DNA of 64,000 nt from JAUZRW01 sp964549915 (GTDB lineage: Bacteria > Chloroflexota > Anaerolineae > Aggregatilineales > Phototrophicaceae), in NCBI GenBank assembly GCA_964549915.1, contig CAZJWX010000010.1, forward strand, positions 1 to 64,000, in the 5' to 3' direction. Shown here in pieces: positions 25,514-34,099 of this stretch; the first letter of the stretch is position 1; every line of letters starts with the position of its first letter. The notes beneath the pieces were generated by a model. That model had not been told where the DNA came from, did not search any database, and saw only the letters and a list, made by a program, of their open reading frames with translations. A program made the position numbers and the translations under genes.

Positions 25514-27136
25514 ATGCGCAGATTGTGGATTCTCGTGTTCGTCGCCCCGCTGCTGCTGAGCATCCTGCCGAGCCGCGCTCAGACTGATGAACTCAACCTG
25601 CCCACGATGGGCATGAACATCACCACCCCCTCATATTATGACTGGATGATTTACTTCAACGATGTGACCCGGCACGGCTCCGACTGGATCAGCCACAATC
25701 CGCAGGAACCTGCCGTCTGGGACGATGAGCGCCCGCTTCCGCTGACCGAAGACGGCTACCCCGCCTCGCTGGAACCGGATCAGGCGGCACGGCAGATCAT
25801 CTTCCTGGAGTCTGACATTGCGCCGCGCGGTGATTACACGCTGACCTGGGAAGGTACGGGCGAGATTGGCCTGGTGGTTGACTTCGTGGAAGAAATCCGC
25901 TTTGACGCCAGCGCTGAGCGCCGCCAGGTCGTGACGGTTGCTCCGCCGGAAGACCTGCTGCACCTCTTCGTCGTGATTTACGAGACTGATCCCGCCGACC
26001 CGATTCGCGATGTGCACCTGTACCTGCCAGGGACAGACGAGAACAGCCCACGCTTCACATCCTGGTTCCTGGAGCGGATTGCGCCGTTCGGCGTCGTGCG
26101 CATGATGGATTGGAACTGGTCTAACTACCCCACCATCACCACCTGGGAAGAACGCCCGCGCGAGAGCTGGGCGAGCTGGGGCGCGGAACTGTCCGGCTTC
26201 ATCGGCGTGCCGCATGAAGTGCAGATTGAACTGGCGAACACCCTGGGTGCTGACCTGTGGATTTCCGTGCCGCACACGGTGGACGCGGATTACTCGCGCA
26301 ATCTGGCTGAATTGATCCGTGACACGCTGAATCCGGAACTGCGCGTCTGGGTGGAATTCAGCAATGAAGCCTGGAATCCCATTTTCCCGGTATTCGAGGC
26401 GCTGGTGGAAGAAGCCGAACGGGTCGCTGAGGCCGAAGGGGTGGAGGAGCACTACGTCTATCACCAGTACGGGCGTAGGGCTGGCGAAGTCATGGCGATC
26501 TTCGATACTGTTTTCGCCGAGTGGCCGGAGCGCATGATCGGCGTGCTGAGTGGGCAGGCTGGCTATGCCCCGCCGCTGCAATTCGCCGTTGATGAAGCCA
26601 GCGAACAAGGCACGCTGCAATATTTCGACGTGGTGGCGCTGGCGCCCTACTTCGGCGATACCTGGGAGACATCCGTCGGTTCGCTGAATGCACTGTCGCG
26701 GGAATTCTTCGCGGACGGGGAATACAGCGAGGAAGAATTCGCGACGATCTTCGACACGCTGCAAGCCGGCCTGGACGATCTCTTCAGCGGTGAAGGCGAA
26801 TATGGAGAAGCGCTCTTCGCCAACCGCGAGATCGCCCGCAGCATCGGCCTGCCGATCGTGACCTATGAAGCCGGGCAGCATCTGGTGGCTGGTTATTTCG
26901 GCAACGACGCGCCGGACGGTGCCTTCTACGATGTGAACGCCCACCCGCGCATGTACGACATCTACATGCAGTACCTTGATGCCTGGGTCGAATACGGTGG
27001 CGAGACCATCGTTCTCTTCCATCTGGGTGGCTTCTGGAATGATTCGGAGACGTTCGGTCACTTGCTGCACGGGATGCAGCCCGTCGAAGAAGCGCACAAA
27101 TACCGTGCCCTGCTCGACTGGCTGGCGGCGCAGTAA
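25514..27136 (+). CDS. Secreted glycoside-hydrolase-like (TIM-barrel) protein
   Basis: The 540-residue product has a signal peptide (LWILVFVAPLLLSILPSRA). An N-terminal beta-sandwich-like part (about 20-160) precedes a probable TIM barrel. The latter contains VRMMDWNWSNYPTITTW, LWISVPHTVD, the acid/base-like motif RVWVEFSNEAWN (Glu preceded by Asn-rich context, as in clan GH-A enzymes) and a later VTYEAGQHL that may carry the nucleophile Glu. The protein resembles sequences often annotated as cellulose-binding domain proteins. Substrate is unknown, probably a polysaccharide. AAGGAG lies 9 bases before the ATG at 25514; an in-frame GTG at 25505 overlaps that site and is rejected. Confidence 0.75.
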   Translation: MRRLWILVFVAPLLLSILPSRAQTDELNLPTMGMNITTPSYYDWMIYFNDVTRHGSDWISHNPQEPAVWDDERPLPLTEDGYPASLEPDQAARQIIFLESDIAPRGDYTLTWEGTGEIGLVVDFVEEIRFDASAERRQVVTVAPPEDLLHLFVVIYETDPADPIRDVHLYLPGTDENSPRFTSWFLERIAPFGVVRMMDWNWSNYPTITTWEERPRESWASWGAELSGFIGVPHEVQIELANTLGADLWISVPHTVDADYSRNLAELIRDTLNPELRVWVEFSNEAWNPIFPVFEALVEEAERVAEAEGVEEHYVYHQYGRRAGEVMAIFDTVFAEWPERMIGVLSGQAGYAPPLQFAVDEASEQGTLQYFDVVALAPYFGDTWETSVGSLNALSREFFADGEYSEEEFATIFDTLQAGLDDLFSGEGEYGEALFANREIARSIGLPIVTYEAGQHLVAGYFGNDAPDGAFYDVNAHPRMYDIYMQYLDAWVEYGGETIVLFHLGGFWNDSETFGHLLHGMQPVEEAHKYRALLDWLAAQ

Positions 27137-27154
27137 CCGGACTGACTGGAACGT

Positions 27155-27198
27155 CGGGGTGATTCGCCGCTTGCTAGCGTACTGTTGACAAATCACCC
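27155..27198. terminator. Inverted repeat between convergent genes
   Basis: GGGGTGATT (27155-27163) and AATCACCCC (27190-27198) form a perfect 9-bp stem with a 26-base loop in the 80-base gap between the glycosidase-like gene and the P450 gene. There is no clear T run, so it may act as a bidirectional transcription block rather than a classic terminator. Confidence 0.45.
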
Positions 27199-27216
27199 CA
27201 TCGCTGTTGCGATCTC

Positions 27217-28587
27217 TCAGATAGGCTGCGGTTGCTGAAGCGGCTGGCGTTGGCGGATGCGCATGGGCAAGCCGTCACGCGGGAAGAGTGTGATGCGCGG
27301 CTCCGGCGTGACCCCCTGACCCGGCTGTAGGTCGAACGTCCAGCGCTGGGCGAAGGTCGCCAGCAGCAACTGCGCTTCCATCATGGCGAAGCTGTTGCCG
27401 ATGCAAACCCGGGCACCGCCGCCGAAGGGCAAATAAGCGTACTTGCGGTGTTCGCGCCCTTCGGCGAAGCGTTCCGGCTGGAAGGCGTTTGGCTCGTCCC
27501 ACCAGCGCGAATCGCGGTGCAGGTGATAGAACGAGAGGGCGATGGATGTCCCCTTCGGCACGTGGAAACCTGTGATCTCCACATCTTCCACTGCGAGGCG
27601 TCCCACGCTCCAGGCCGGGGGATAGAGGCGCATCGACTCCTTGATGACCATTTCGGTATACGGCAGATTTGGCAGATCGCCGAGAGTCGGCGTGCGCCCT
27701 GCCAGCACTGCATCGAGTTCTGCGTGTAATTGAGCCGTTGCCTGTGGATTCTGCGCCAGCAGCATCCATGTCCAGTTGAGCGCGTTGGCGGTTGTCTCGT
27801 GCCCGGCCAGGAAGAGGGTCACGGCTTCATCGCGCACCTGCTTATCGCTCATGCGCCCCCCTTCATCATCTTCGGCCAGCAGCAGCGTGGAGAGCAAATC
27901 GCCGCGGTCTTCCTCGGTTTTGCGGCGCTCTTCGATCACCCCGTAGACAATCTCATCCAGGGTGGCTTTCGCTTTGCGTGCTTTCAATTCCATCGGCGTG
28001 GGAATCCAGGTCGGGAGCGGTGAGCGTTGCCAGACGCCCTCGTTGACAATATCCATCGCTTCGCTGATGCGGCGGGCTTCATCGCGCACATCAGTATTGA
28101 AGAGCGTTTTCGCCACGATCATCAACGTGGTTTCCATCATCTCATGGGCGACATCCACCACCATATCGTGCTGCCAGCGGCGCATCTGCTCTTCTGCGAA
28201 ATACACCATCGTTTCGGCGTATTCGTTGATGCGCTGCGTGTGGAAGGCCGGAGCGACGAGCTTGCGCTGCTTGCGCCAGAATTCGCCATCGCTGGTGAGC
28301 AATCCGCTGCCGAGATAACGTGCCAGTCCGCGCCGTTCATCTGCGTAGTCGATATCTTTTTGCAGCTTGCGTGCTTTCGTCACCAGAACTTCATGCATAG
28401 CGTCGGGATGTACCATCAGGATCGTCGCCTGCCCCAGCATATCGACCAGGATGGCATCGCCGTAGGTCGCAATCCAATCGTCGATCAGCCCGAGCGGATC
28501 GCTGGTGAAGCGGTTGAAGAACTGCATCATCTTGAGCGGGTTGTAGATTGCTGCCGGCCCGGGCGGCTGCTTGTGGACATCGGTCAT
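27217..28587 (-). CDS. Cytochrome P450
   Basis: The 456-residue soluble monooxygenase has all P450 landmarks: the I-helix oxygen-binding motif AGHETTAN, the ExxR motif KESMRLYPP, the PERF motif (FQPERFAEG) and the haem-binding loop FGGGARVCIG with the cysteine at about C395. The pattern resembles the CYP4/CYP102-like fatty-acid hydroxylase group, but no reductase domain is fused. Redox partners must come from elsewhere, and the substrate is unknown. I chose the ATG at 28587 (MTDVHK) because GGAGG lies 11 bases upstream; the ATG at 28605 has no such site. It is divergent from a TetR regulator, which probably controls it. Confidence 0.93.
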   Translation of the reverse strand: MTDVHKQPPGPAAIYNPLKMMQFFNRFTSDPLGLIDDWIATYGDAILVDMLGQATILMVHPDAMHEVLVTKARKLQKDIDYADERRGLARYLGSGLLTSDGEFWRKQRKLVAPAFHTQRINEYAETMVYFAEEQMRRWQHDMVVDVAHEMMETTLMIVAKTLFNTDVRDEARRISEAMDIVNEGVWQRSPLPTWIPTPMELKARKAKATLDEIVYGVIEERRKTEEDRGDLLSTLLLAEDDEGGRMSDKQVRDEAVTLFLAGHETTANALNWTWMLLAQNPQATAQLHAELDAVLAGRTPTLGDLPNLPYTEMVIKESMRLYPPAWSVGRLAVEDVEITGFHVPKGTSIALSFYHLHRDSRWWDEPNAFQPERFAEGREHRKYAYLPFGGGARVCIGNSFAMMEAQLLLATFAQRWTFDLQPGQGVTPEPRITLFPRDGLPMRIRQRQPLQQPQPI

Positions 28588-28624
28588 CGGTGCGAAATCC
28601 TCCATACTGCAATTCGTGGTTTTC

Positions 28625-28726
28625 TGAACAAGGTGTTGTATAATCCGAATCCTACGGAGAATACGCCGGGTGTCAACAAGCAGATACTGCGGCATGTAGT
28701 ATACTGAACGAGTGTTGTATAATTCC
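28625..28726. promoter_or_regulatory. Duplicated GTGTTGTATAAT sites between P450 and TetR genes
   Basis: GTGTTGTATAAT occurs at 28633-28644 and 28712-28723, each preceded by TGAAC and followed by a short CC. The two 22-base blocks are 79 bases apart in the divergent promoter region. They contain TATAAT, so they may be -10 elements reading toward the TetR gene, or operators that the TetR protein binds to repress both genes. Confidence 0.55.
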
Positions 28727-28826
28727 TGGCTGCTGGTGCCAGATGTGCGGGTGGTGCGCTATGCCGCGCCCGTGAAACCAGATATTGCACGTTAGATATT
28801 GCACCCTGGGTATGGAGGGGTTTTCG

Positions 28827-29474
28827 ATGACTGATCCGAAAAAACGCAAAGTAGATCGCCGTATTCAGCGCACGCGCCAACTGCTGCGCGATGCCCTGAT
28901 GCAGCTCATCATCGAGACTGAGGACGCAGACGGCAAGAGTTACGACGCCATCACCATCCAGGATATTGCGGACAAGGCCAATGTCGCCCGCACCACCTTC
29001 TACCTGCATTACAAGGACAAGGACGAACTGCTCTTCGAGGGGATGCGCGAGATTTATGACGGACTCTGGTCGCAGGTGCACTGGGGACTGGATAGCCCGC
29101 TCGATTCGATTGATCGCATGGGGGATCCGACGGATTTCAAGCACGTGGCACAACACGCCGATTTCTACCGGGTGATGCTCAGCGAAAAAGGCAGCGCCTC
29201 CTTCTTGATGCGCGTGCGCCAGTACCTCGCGCAGATGATGCTGGAAAATGTACTCAAGCCCGTCGTCGCTGACCAGGGCTGGACACCCAATGTGTCGCTG
29301 GAGATGTATGCCTATCTGATGGCGGGATCGCTGATTGGCGTCATGAAATGGTGGCTGGACAGCGGCCTGGCGCTCTCGCCGGAAGAAGTCGCCCTGCAGA
29401 TGGAGCAGGCCATTGTCTTCGGCATGCCCTGGGCACTGGGTATGCAATATGGGCAGTCAGCCAGTGAAGAATAG
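28827..29474 (+). CDS. TetR/AcrR family transcriptional regulator
   Basis: The 215-residue regulator has an N-terminal helix-turn-helix (residues about 9-60: RRIQRTRQLLRDALMQLI, ITIQDIADKANVARTTFYLHYKDKDELL), the diagnostic TetR DNA-binding pattern. The rest is an all-helical ligand-binding domain. The ATG at 28827 has GGAGGGG upstream. It is transcribed away from the P450 gene and probably represses it until a small molecule binds, as for many TetR/P450 pairs; the duplicated sites between them are candidate operators. The ligand is unknown. Confidence 0.92.
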   Translation: MTDPKKRKVDRRIQRTRQLLRDALMQLIIETEDADGKSYDAITIQDIADKANVARTTFYLHYKDKDELLFEGMREIYDGLWSQVHWGLDSPLDSIDRMGDPTDFKHVAQHADFYRVMLSEKGSASFLMRVRQYLAQMMLENVLKPVVADQGWTPNVSLEMYAYLMAGSLIGVMKWWLDSGLALSPEEVALQMEQAIVFGMPWALGMQYGQSASEE

Positions 29475-29511
29475 GCGATGGCTTGCTGAACAACCATTTG
29501 CGGGTGGTCTA

Positions 29512-30393
29512 TCAGGCGGATTGCAGGTGACGCAGTTTGTCCGGGTTGCGGATCGCTTGAATGGACTGCACGCTGCCCTGCCCCAGCTCGAAGACGAAGA
29601 CGGCTAGAATCTGCTGACTGTCCGCCCGCCGCACCATGACCCCCGGCGTTCCGTTGAACTCGCGCACGGACGCCGTGATCTCGATTCCCGCAGTCTGCAT
29701 CTGGCGGCTGATCCCCAGGAAGAAGCGTGCCACGACCTCGCGACCACGCAGCGGACGGGTTGCCGCCGCGACCTTGCCACCACCATCGGATGTGAGCTGC
29801 ACATCGTCTGCCAGGAAGGCCAGCAGCGCATCCATGTCTCCCGTCTGTGCGGCCTGCAAGAATCCCGCCACCAGCGGAGCCACCATCTGCGGTGACTCCT
29901 CCGGTATTGGACGGTTTGCGGTGAGGTGCTGCTTCGCGCGGCTGAACAGCTTGCGACAAGCGGCTTCACTGCGTTCCAGGATGGTCGCAATTTCGGCGTA
30001 GTCGTAGTCGAAGACTTCGCGCAGCAGGAAGACCGCCCGCTCCAGGGGCGATAGCTGCTCCATCAGCGCCAGGAATGCCAGCGAGATCGTTTCCGTGCGG
30101 CTCAGTCGCTTCTCCGGATTGTCTTCGCTGGCGGCGGCATCCGTCAGGATTGGCTCTGGCAGCCAGGGGCCGATGTATTGCTCCCGTTGCATCCGCGCGG
30201 ATTTGAGCGTATCCAGGCAGAGGCGTGTGACCGTTGTGCGCAAGAAAGCTCCCGGATTGCGTACTTTTTCCTGATCAACCAGTTGGTAGCGCAGGTAGGC
30301 ATCTTGCACGATGTCTTCGGCTTCCATCACGCTGCCGAGCATGTTATAGGCGATGGCGAACAGGCGCGGGCGGAATTCCTCAAATGCGTCCAT
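29512..30393 (-). CDS. ECF41-type sigma factor with SnoaL-like C-terminal domain
   Basis: The 293-residue sigma factor has sigma-70 region 2 (about 5-70) and region 4 (about 108-160), then a SnoaL/NTF2-like extension. Three motifs that mark the ECF41 group are present: WLPEP (77-81), DGGGK (203-207) and NPDKL (283-287). In that group the C-terminal extension both activates and restrains the sigma factor in place of an anti-sigma factor, and the usual target is the neighbouring oxidoreductase or carboxymuconolactone-decarboxylase-like gene. The start overlaps the end of the upstream oxidoreductase gene by 14 bases, implying coupled translation. Confidence 0.93.
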   Translation of the reverse strand: MDAFEEFRPRLFAIAYNMLGSVMEAEDIVQDAYLRYQLVDQEKVRNPGAFLRTTVTRLCLDTLKSARMQREQYIGPWLPEPILTDAAASEDNPEKRLSRTETISLAFLALMEQLSPLERAVFLLREVFDYDYAEIATILERSEAACRKLFSRAKQHLTANRPIPEESPQMVAPLVAGFLQAAQTGDMDALLAFLADDVQLTSDGGGKVAAATRPLRGREVVARFFLGISRQMQTAGIEITASVREFNGTPGVMVRRADSQQILAVFVFELGQGSVQSIQAIRNPDKLRHLQSA

Positions 30394-31606
30394 AGTCGGT
30401 GAGTGCTTTCTCCGCAGATTGCATGACGGGTTGGGAAGCGTGTGCCTGCATTCCTCGCGGCCAGCGGAAGAATGCCATGCGGCGCTCTAGCTGCAATGAC
30501 CACACCGTATAGCGCAGAATCAGGTTCTTGATGAACCCTCCCAGGCGTCCGGCGTAGAGAGTATCCATCGGCTGTCCATCGGCTTTCATGAGCATTGCCA
30601 GTCCGTACTGCTGGCCCAGGCTGATGCAAGTGATGGCGTAGCTGAAGGCGAAAGGCTGCGGTTCGCGGTTGTTCAGTTCTGCTGCCAGATTATCGGCGAG
30701 ATGTGCCCCCATTGGCATTGCCACCGCACAGGTCATGCGCAGCCGCGGTAGCCCGCTCTCGGGGCTGAATGCCGCAGCATCCCCCACTCCATAGACGTTT
30801 GCATGCGAAAGCGAACGCATATTGCTGTCGATCCAGAGCTGCCCCAGGCCGTTCACTACCATCCCGCTGTTTTGCGCCAGCCTGGGAACGCCGAATCCCC
30901 CGGCCCAGACAACGGCATCGCTGGGGATCGTCTCGCCCTGGCTCAACTGTACACCTGATTCCGTAAGGGCCTGCACGGTTACACCTTCATGCAGCGTGAT
31001 CCCCAGCGCCATATAGCGCTGGCGCAGAATCGTTTGCGCTGCCCTGGCATAGCCCTCCCCCAGGCGATTCGCCGTCATAACCTGGATGTGCAGTGCGGGG
31101 TATCGCTCGGCGATTTCGGTGGCGGCTTCGATTCCGGTCAATCCACCCCCGATGACGGTCACGGTTCCGCCCATTTCCGCGATCTGCGGCAGACGCTGCT
31201 GCAACTTCTGCGCAGCCTCCAGATCGAGCGTGTAGGCGTATGGGTCGATTCCGGGCACGGCGCTGCGATCCGTCGCACTTCCCGGCGCATAAACCAGGCG
31301 ATCATAACGAAGCATTTGCTCACCCTGCTCCGTTTGTACCGTCAGGCTGTGGTCTTCGGCGTGGATCTGCTGCACCCACCCCTGCACGAAGTGCACCCCG
31401 GTTCCGCGCAGCATGCGCTCAATTGGACGGCGCTTCGGCGGGCGATTCGTTGCAAGCTGATGTAGGCGGATGCGCTCAACGAAAACGTCGCTGCCGTTGA
31501 TGAGCGTGATTGTTGCGTTGTCGTGTTTGCGGATGGTGTGGCTCAGGCGCAGGGCGGTCATCATCCCCGCATACCCTGCCCCAATGATCACAATGTGCGG
31601 CTTCAT
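30380..31606 (-). CDS. NAD(P)/FAD-dependent oxidoreductase (type II NADH dehydrogenase-like)
   Basis: The 408-residue flavoprotein has the N-terminal FAD-binding motif IIGAGYAGM (about 6-14), a second Rossmann motif VIGGGLTGIEAA (about 150-161) and the C-terminal GVGDAAAFSPE segment, as in NDH-2-like enzymes. Unlike respiratory NDH-2, the C-terminal amphipathic anchor is short. Such oxidoreductases are the standard genomic partners of ECF41 sigma factors, and here the genes overlap. The ATG at 31606 has AGAGG 6 bases upstream. The electron acceptor is unknown. Transcription runs oxidoreductase first, then sigma factor. Confidence 0.88.
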   Translation of the reverse strand: MKPHIVIIGAGYAGMMTALRLSHTIRKHDNATITLINGSDVFVERIRLHQLATNRPPKRRPIERMLRGTGVHFVQGWVQQIHAEDHSLTVQTEQGEQMLRYDRLVYAPGSATDRSAVPGIDPYAYTLDLEAAQKLQQRLPQIAEMGGTVTVIGGGLTGIEAATEIAERYPALHIQVMTANRLGEGYARAAQTILRQRYMALGITLHEGVTVQALTESGVQLSQGETIPSDAVVWAGGFGVPRLAQNSGMVVNGLGQLWIDSNMRSLSHANVYGVGDAAAFSPESGLPRLRMTCAVAMPMGAHLADNLAAELNNREPQPFAFSYAITCISLGQQYGLAMLMKADGQPMDTLYAGRLGGFIKNLILRYTVWSLQLERRMAFFRWPRGMQAHASQPVMQSAEKALTDYGRI

Positions 31607-31751
31607 TCGCTGCCTCTCTTTCGTCAATTAGTGTCCTACACCGTAGACGAATGAGAGGCGCGACCTGTGACAGCTTGGGGAGGTGCGAGGGCTGGAATAG
31701 GGATCCGGTTCAAAGCTCCCAGGCCCCTGGGTGAACACAGAGGTGGACTGC

Positions 31752-32147
31752 TCAGTTGCCCTTGCTGATCTCGTCGCGGATGAAGCGGATCGCATCGTCT
31801 GCGGAGGTGAACAGCTTCACATCCCCTTTGCCGTACTGCTCTTGCTCGGCGAGCGCCTGTGTGCCCATGCGTACGACATCGCTCGTGCCGACGAAGCAGG
31901 TTGTCACATCTGGATCGCCGGAGCCACCCGCTTTCTTGCGCTCGGTACCCATTGCGACGATCATCTCGCTGAACTCAATATCGACCTTGCTCACGTCAAT
32001 GATGCGGTAAATGGGGCGGCGGAGTTCCTCCCGCAGCCGGGCGGCTTCCTCTGCGCTCTTCATGACATCGTTTTTGGGGTCGAACGGTTCTTGAATGTCG
32101 ATCAAGATCGCGGGTAAATCCTGGAGGCGATGAATGGTTGCGGGCAT
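31752..32147 (-). CDS. Conserved small protein, possible SpoIIAA/STAS-like fold
   Basis: The 131-residue soluble protein alternates strands and helices: AILIDIQEPF, YRIIDVSKVDIEFSEMIVAM, CFVGTSDVVRMGTQAL, VKLFTSADDAIRFIRDEI. This order, ending with a strand-helix pair of the 'FTSADDAIRFI' type, is like the SpoIIAA-like (STAS) proteins of unknown function found in many bacteria. It also resembles, more distantly, the protein encoded at 48898-49287. A GGGAGAA element precedes the ATG. No partner kinase or phosphatase is adjacent. The fold call is tentative. Confidence 0.6.
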   Translation of the reverse strand: MPATIHRLQDLPAILIDIQEPFDPKNDVMKSAEEAARLREELRRPIYRIIDVSKVDIEFSEMIVAMGTERKKAGGSGDPDVTTCFVGTSDVVRMGTQALAEQEQYGKGDVKLFTSADDAIRFIRDEISKGN

Positions 32148-32402
32148 CTTGTTCTTCTCCCTGAGAGACGATCAACTTGGAAGTTGACGTAGAATCAATG
32201 TGAGTTAATTTGAATGTTACTGATTTATACTCAGGGGGTCCTCGAAGTAAAGTGAAGGATTGTTGCAGTAAAAAGAATAGGACAGTTTCCGGCGTTCTGT
32301 CCTGGTTGAACCATGACGAATGTTCCGGCTTCTTACATCTGGCTCAACATCGCGGGTCACTGCGCGTATAAAGCAGGTAGACCACAATGGAGGAGATCAG
32401 CC

Positions 32403-32882
32403 ATGTCTTTCAAAGAACTTGCCAGGGACTTTCTCGACCAGAAGCGTATTGCCGTCGTCGGCGTGTCGCGCTCCGGCGCTGCCACTGGCAATGCGATCTA
32501 CAAAGCTTTTCGGGATAAAGGCTACGATGTCGTCCCCGTGCATCCCGAAGCGGAGACCATCGAAGGTGACCCCTGCTACCCCAACTTGCAATCCATCCCC
32601 CAACCCGTTGATGGCGTCTTCATCGTCACCAGTCCGGACATCAGCGAACGAGTCGTGCATGATGCCGTGGAAGCGAGTGTTCCACGCGTGTGGATGCACT
32701 ACAACGCCCTCTTCGGTGAACAGGGCAGCAGCGTATCCGAATCTGCGACGAAGTACGCGCGGGAACACGGCGTGACCGTGATCGACGGCGGCTGCCCGAT
32801 GATGTTCTTCGAACCCTTCCACAAGTGCATGCGCTGGATCCTGGGTGCGATGGGACAACTGCCGACGGGACAGCCTGCTTGA
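32403..32882 (+). CDS. CoA-binding domain protein (YccU-like)
   Basis: The 159-residue protein has a Rossmann-like CoA-binding domain: RIAVVGVSRSGAATGNAIYKAFRDKGYDVVPVHPE, then PNLQSIPQPVDGVFIVTSP and the C-terminal GVTVIDGGCPMMFFEP. Family members bind CoA or acyl-CoA, but no enzymatic activity is established for the stand-alone form. GGAGGA lies 9 bases before the ATG at 32403. It sits alone on the plus strand between two minus-strand genes. A 7-bp inverted repeat (AGGACAG/CTGTCCT, 32279-32303) lies about 100 bases upstream and may be regulatory. Confidence 0.88.
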   Translation: MSFKELARDFLDQKRIAVVGVSRSGAATGNAIYKAFRDKGYDVVPVHPEAETIEGDPCYPNLQSIPQPVDGVFIVTSPDISERVVHDAVEASVPRVWMHYNALFGEQGSSVSESATKYAREHGVTVIDGGCPMMFFEPFHKCMRWILGAMGQLPTGQPA

Positions 32883-32966
32883 GGCAGTACCGCAGTGCCG
32901 CTGCGAGTTCGCGCTATCTGTTCGATGGATGGCTGCGGTGGATGACTGCTGTGGAAGGGTGCGGCG

Positions 32967-33521
32967 TCAGAAGAACAGGATGCGGAAGAGAGCGGGTGCG
33001 CCCTTCCATTGAATTTCGGGTTTCACCATAAATTCTTGCTCCGGTCTGCGGAAGCGCTGCGCGATGTTGAAGAGGTACCCGTAAGCGGCGTAGTCGGAAT
33101 ACGGTGAGGTAAAACGGGCGTGCATCTCGTCATCGCTGATGACGTGGATTGCCCAGCCCTCATCTTCCGGGATACCCCGATGGATGGCGCGGTACATCTC
33201 AGGCAGTGCGTGCAGAGCGCTCTCCACATCGTGCACTTCGGGTGGGAATTCCAGCACATCCAACGTCCGGTAGCCGATGGCGATGATCGTCTCCCTACCT
33301 CTGGGCATTTTCTCCAGCTTCTTGTAGATGTCGACGAAGGTCTGCTGTGGGTACCAGGTTTGCGGGTCAATTTCCGTCAGCCCTGCGGCTTCCAGGAGGG
33401 GTTTGACGTTTTCGGCGCGGAGATTGTTGAGGAAGGCCAGCATCACCTGTCCGATTACGAGGGCTTCACGTTTCCCGGTCACGGATTTGTGGGTTAAATC
33501 AACTTCGGATGTCATATCCAT
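32967..33521 (-). CDS. Conserved protein of unknown function
   Basis: The 184-residue soluble product does not match a family I can name. It is helical in the first 90 residues (ALVIGQVMLAFLNNLRAENVKPLLEAAGL, then the QTWYPQQTFVDIYKKLEKM segment). A second part follows with VESALHALPEMYRAIHRGI and a WAIHVISDDEMHARF strand. A YSDYAAYGYLFNIAQRF motif is near the end. The overall pattern recalls one-domain haem- or ligand-sensing proteins, but that is speculation. I chose the internal ATG at 33521 because GGAGG is 8 bases upstream; the ATG at 33542 has none. It stands just before a minus-strand group of small enzymes. Confidence 0.6.
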   Translation of the reverse strand: MDMTSEVDLTHKSVTGKREALVIGQVMLAFLNNLRAENVKPLLEAAGLTEIDPQTWYPQQTFVDIYKKLEKMPRGRETIIAIGYRTLDVLEFPPEVHDVESALHALPEMYRAIHRGIPEDEGWAIHVISDDEMHARFTSPYSDYAAYGYLFNIAQRFRRPEQEFMVKPEIQWKGAPALFRILFF

Positions 33522-33622
33522 GTGGATTGCCTCCACACTCATCTTTATTTGTCAGTATATGACAATTTCGATGAGCTTGCATCTGACTCCTGGATGACAT
33601 CTCGCGCAGTGCTGTCCGTTGG

Positions 33623-34096
33623 TCAGGCTCGCTTCAGAATCACCTCCCCGATTTCCTGTCCGCGTGCGTGGGCGAATCCGGTATCCTCCCCCACAATGGT
33701 GAATCCGCACTTTTGCAGCACGCGGATGGACGCGGCGTTGTCTTTGGCGGCACGGGCGAACAGTGGGCGCGTGGAGATTTGCTCCAGGAACAGGCGCAGT
33801 GCTTGCGTCGCAACGCCCTTGCCCCAGAATGCCCTGCCAATCCAGTAACTCACGGACGGTTTGCCGAATTGATCGAATTGCAGGATATGTCCGGCGACCT
33901 CGTCACCATAGAGAATCGTCTGCTTGGTGATTCGGCTGTCGTCCAGGATTTTGCGCCAATGCGCCTCAAAGGCGGCACGGTCTTCAGGGTCTTCTGATGT
34001 GAAAGCGGCCATGTGGTTCGCGTCCGGGTCACATTGATGCACGAAAAAAACCGCCAGATCGTCTGACCGCACTGCTCGCAGCCGGACATTCGCCAT
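33623..34096 (-). CDS. GNAT family N-acetyltransferase (RimJ/RimL-like)
   Basis: The 157-residue enzyme has the acetyl-CoA-dependent GNAT fold: VRLRAVRSDDLAVFF at the N-terminus, the strand VSYWIGRAFWGKGVATQALRLFL containing the pyrophosphate-binding GKGVAT, and the late KDNAASIRVLQKCGFTIVGE. This is the layout of RimJ/RimL-type acetyltransferases; the substrate is unknown. AGAGGA precedes the ATG. The stop codon of the DinB-like gene lies 3 bases upstream, so both genes are probably one transcript. Confidence 0.88.
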   Translation of the reverse strand: MANVRLRAVRSDDLAVFFVHQCDPDANHMAAFTSEDPEDRAAFEAHWRKILDDSRITKQTILYGDEVAGHILQFDQFGKPSVSYWIGRAFWGKGVATQALRLFLEQISTRPLFARAAKDNAASIRVLQKCGFTIVGEDTGFAHARGQEIGEVILKRA

Positions 34097-34099
34097 CGT

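Noticed and set aside
24172..25563. Minus-strand frame of 463 codons opposite the DUF58 gene
   Set aside because: Covers DUF58 and its flanks in antisense; the composition is Gln/His/Arg-rich and there is no domain.
25631..27196. Minus-strand frame of 521 codons opposite the glycosidase-like gene
   Set aside because: Antisense; the plus-strand gene has a signal peptide, a ribosome site and recognisable motifs.
32279..32303. AGGACAG/CTGTCCT inverted repeat as a terminator
   Set aside because: The T-rich side lies on the minus strand, upstream of the gene at 32147 rather than after a gene, so a terminator role does not fit; it is mentioned only as a possible regulatory site of the CoA-binding gene.
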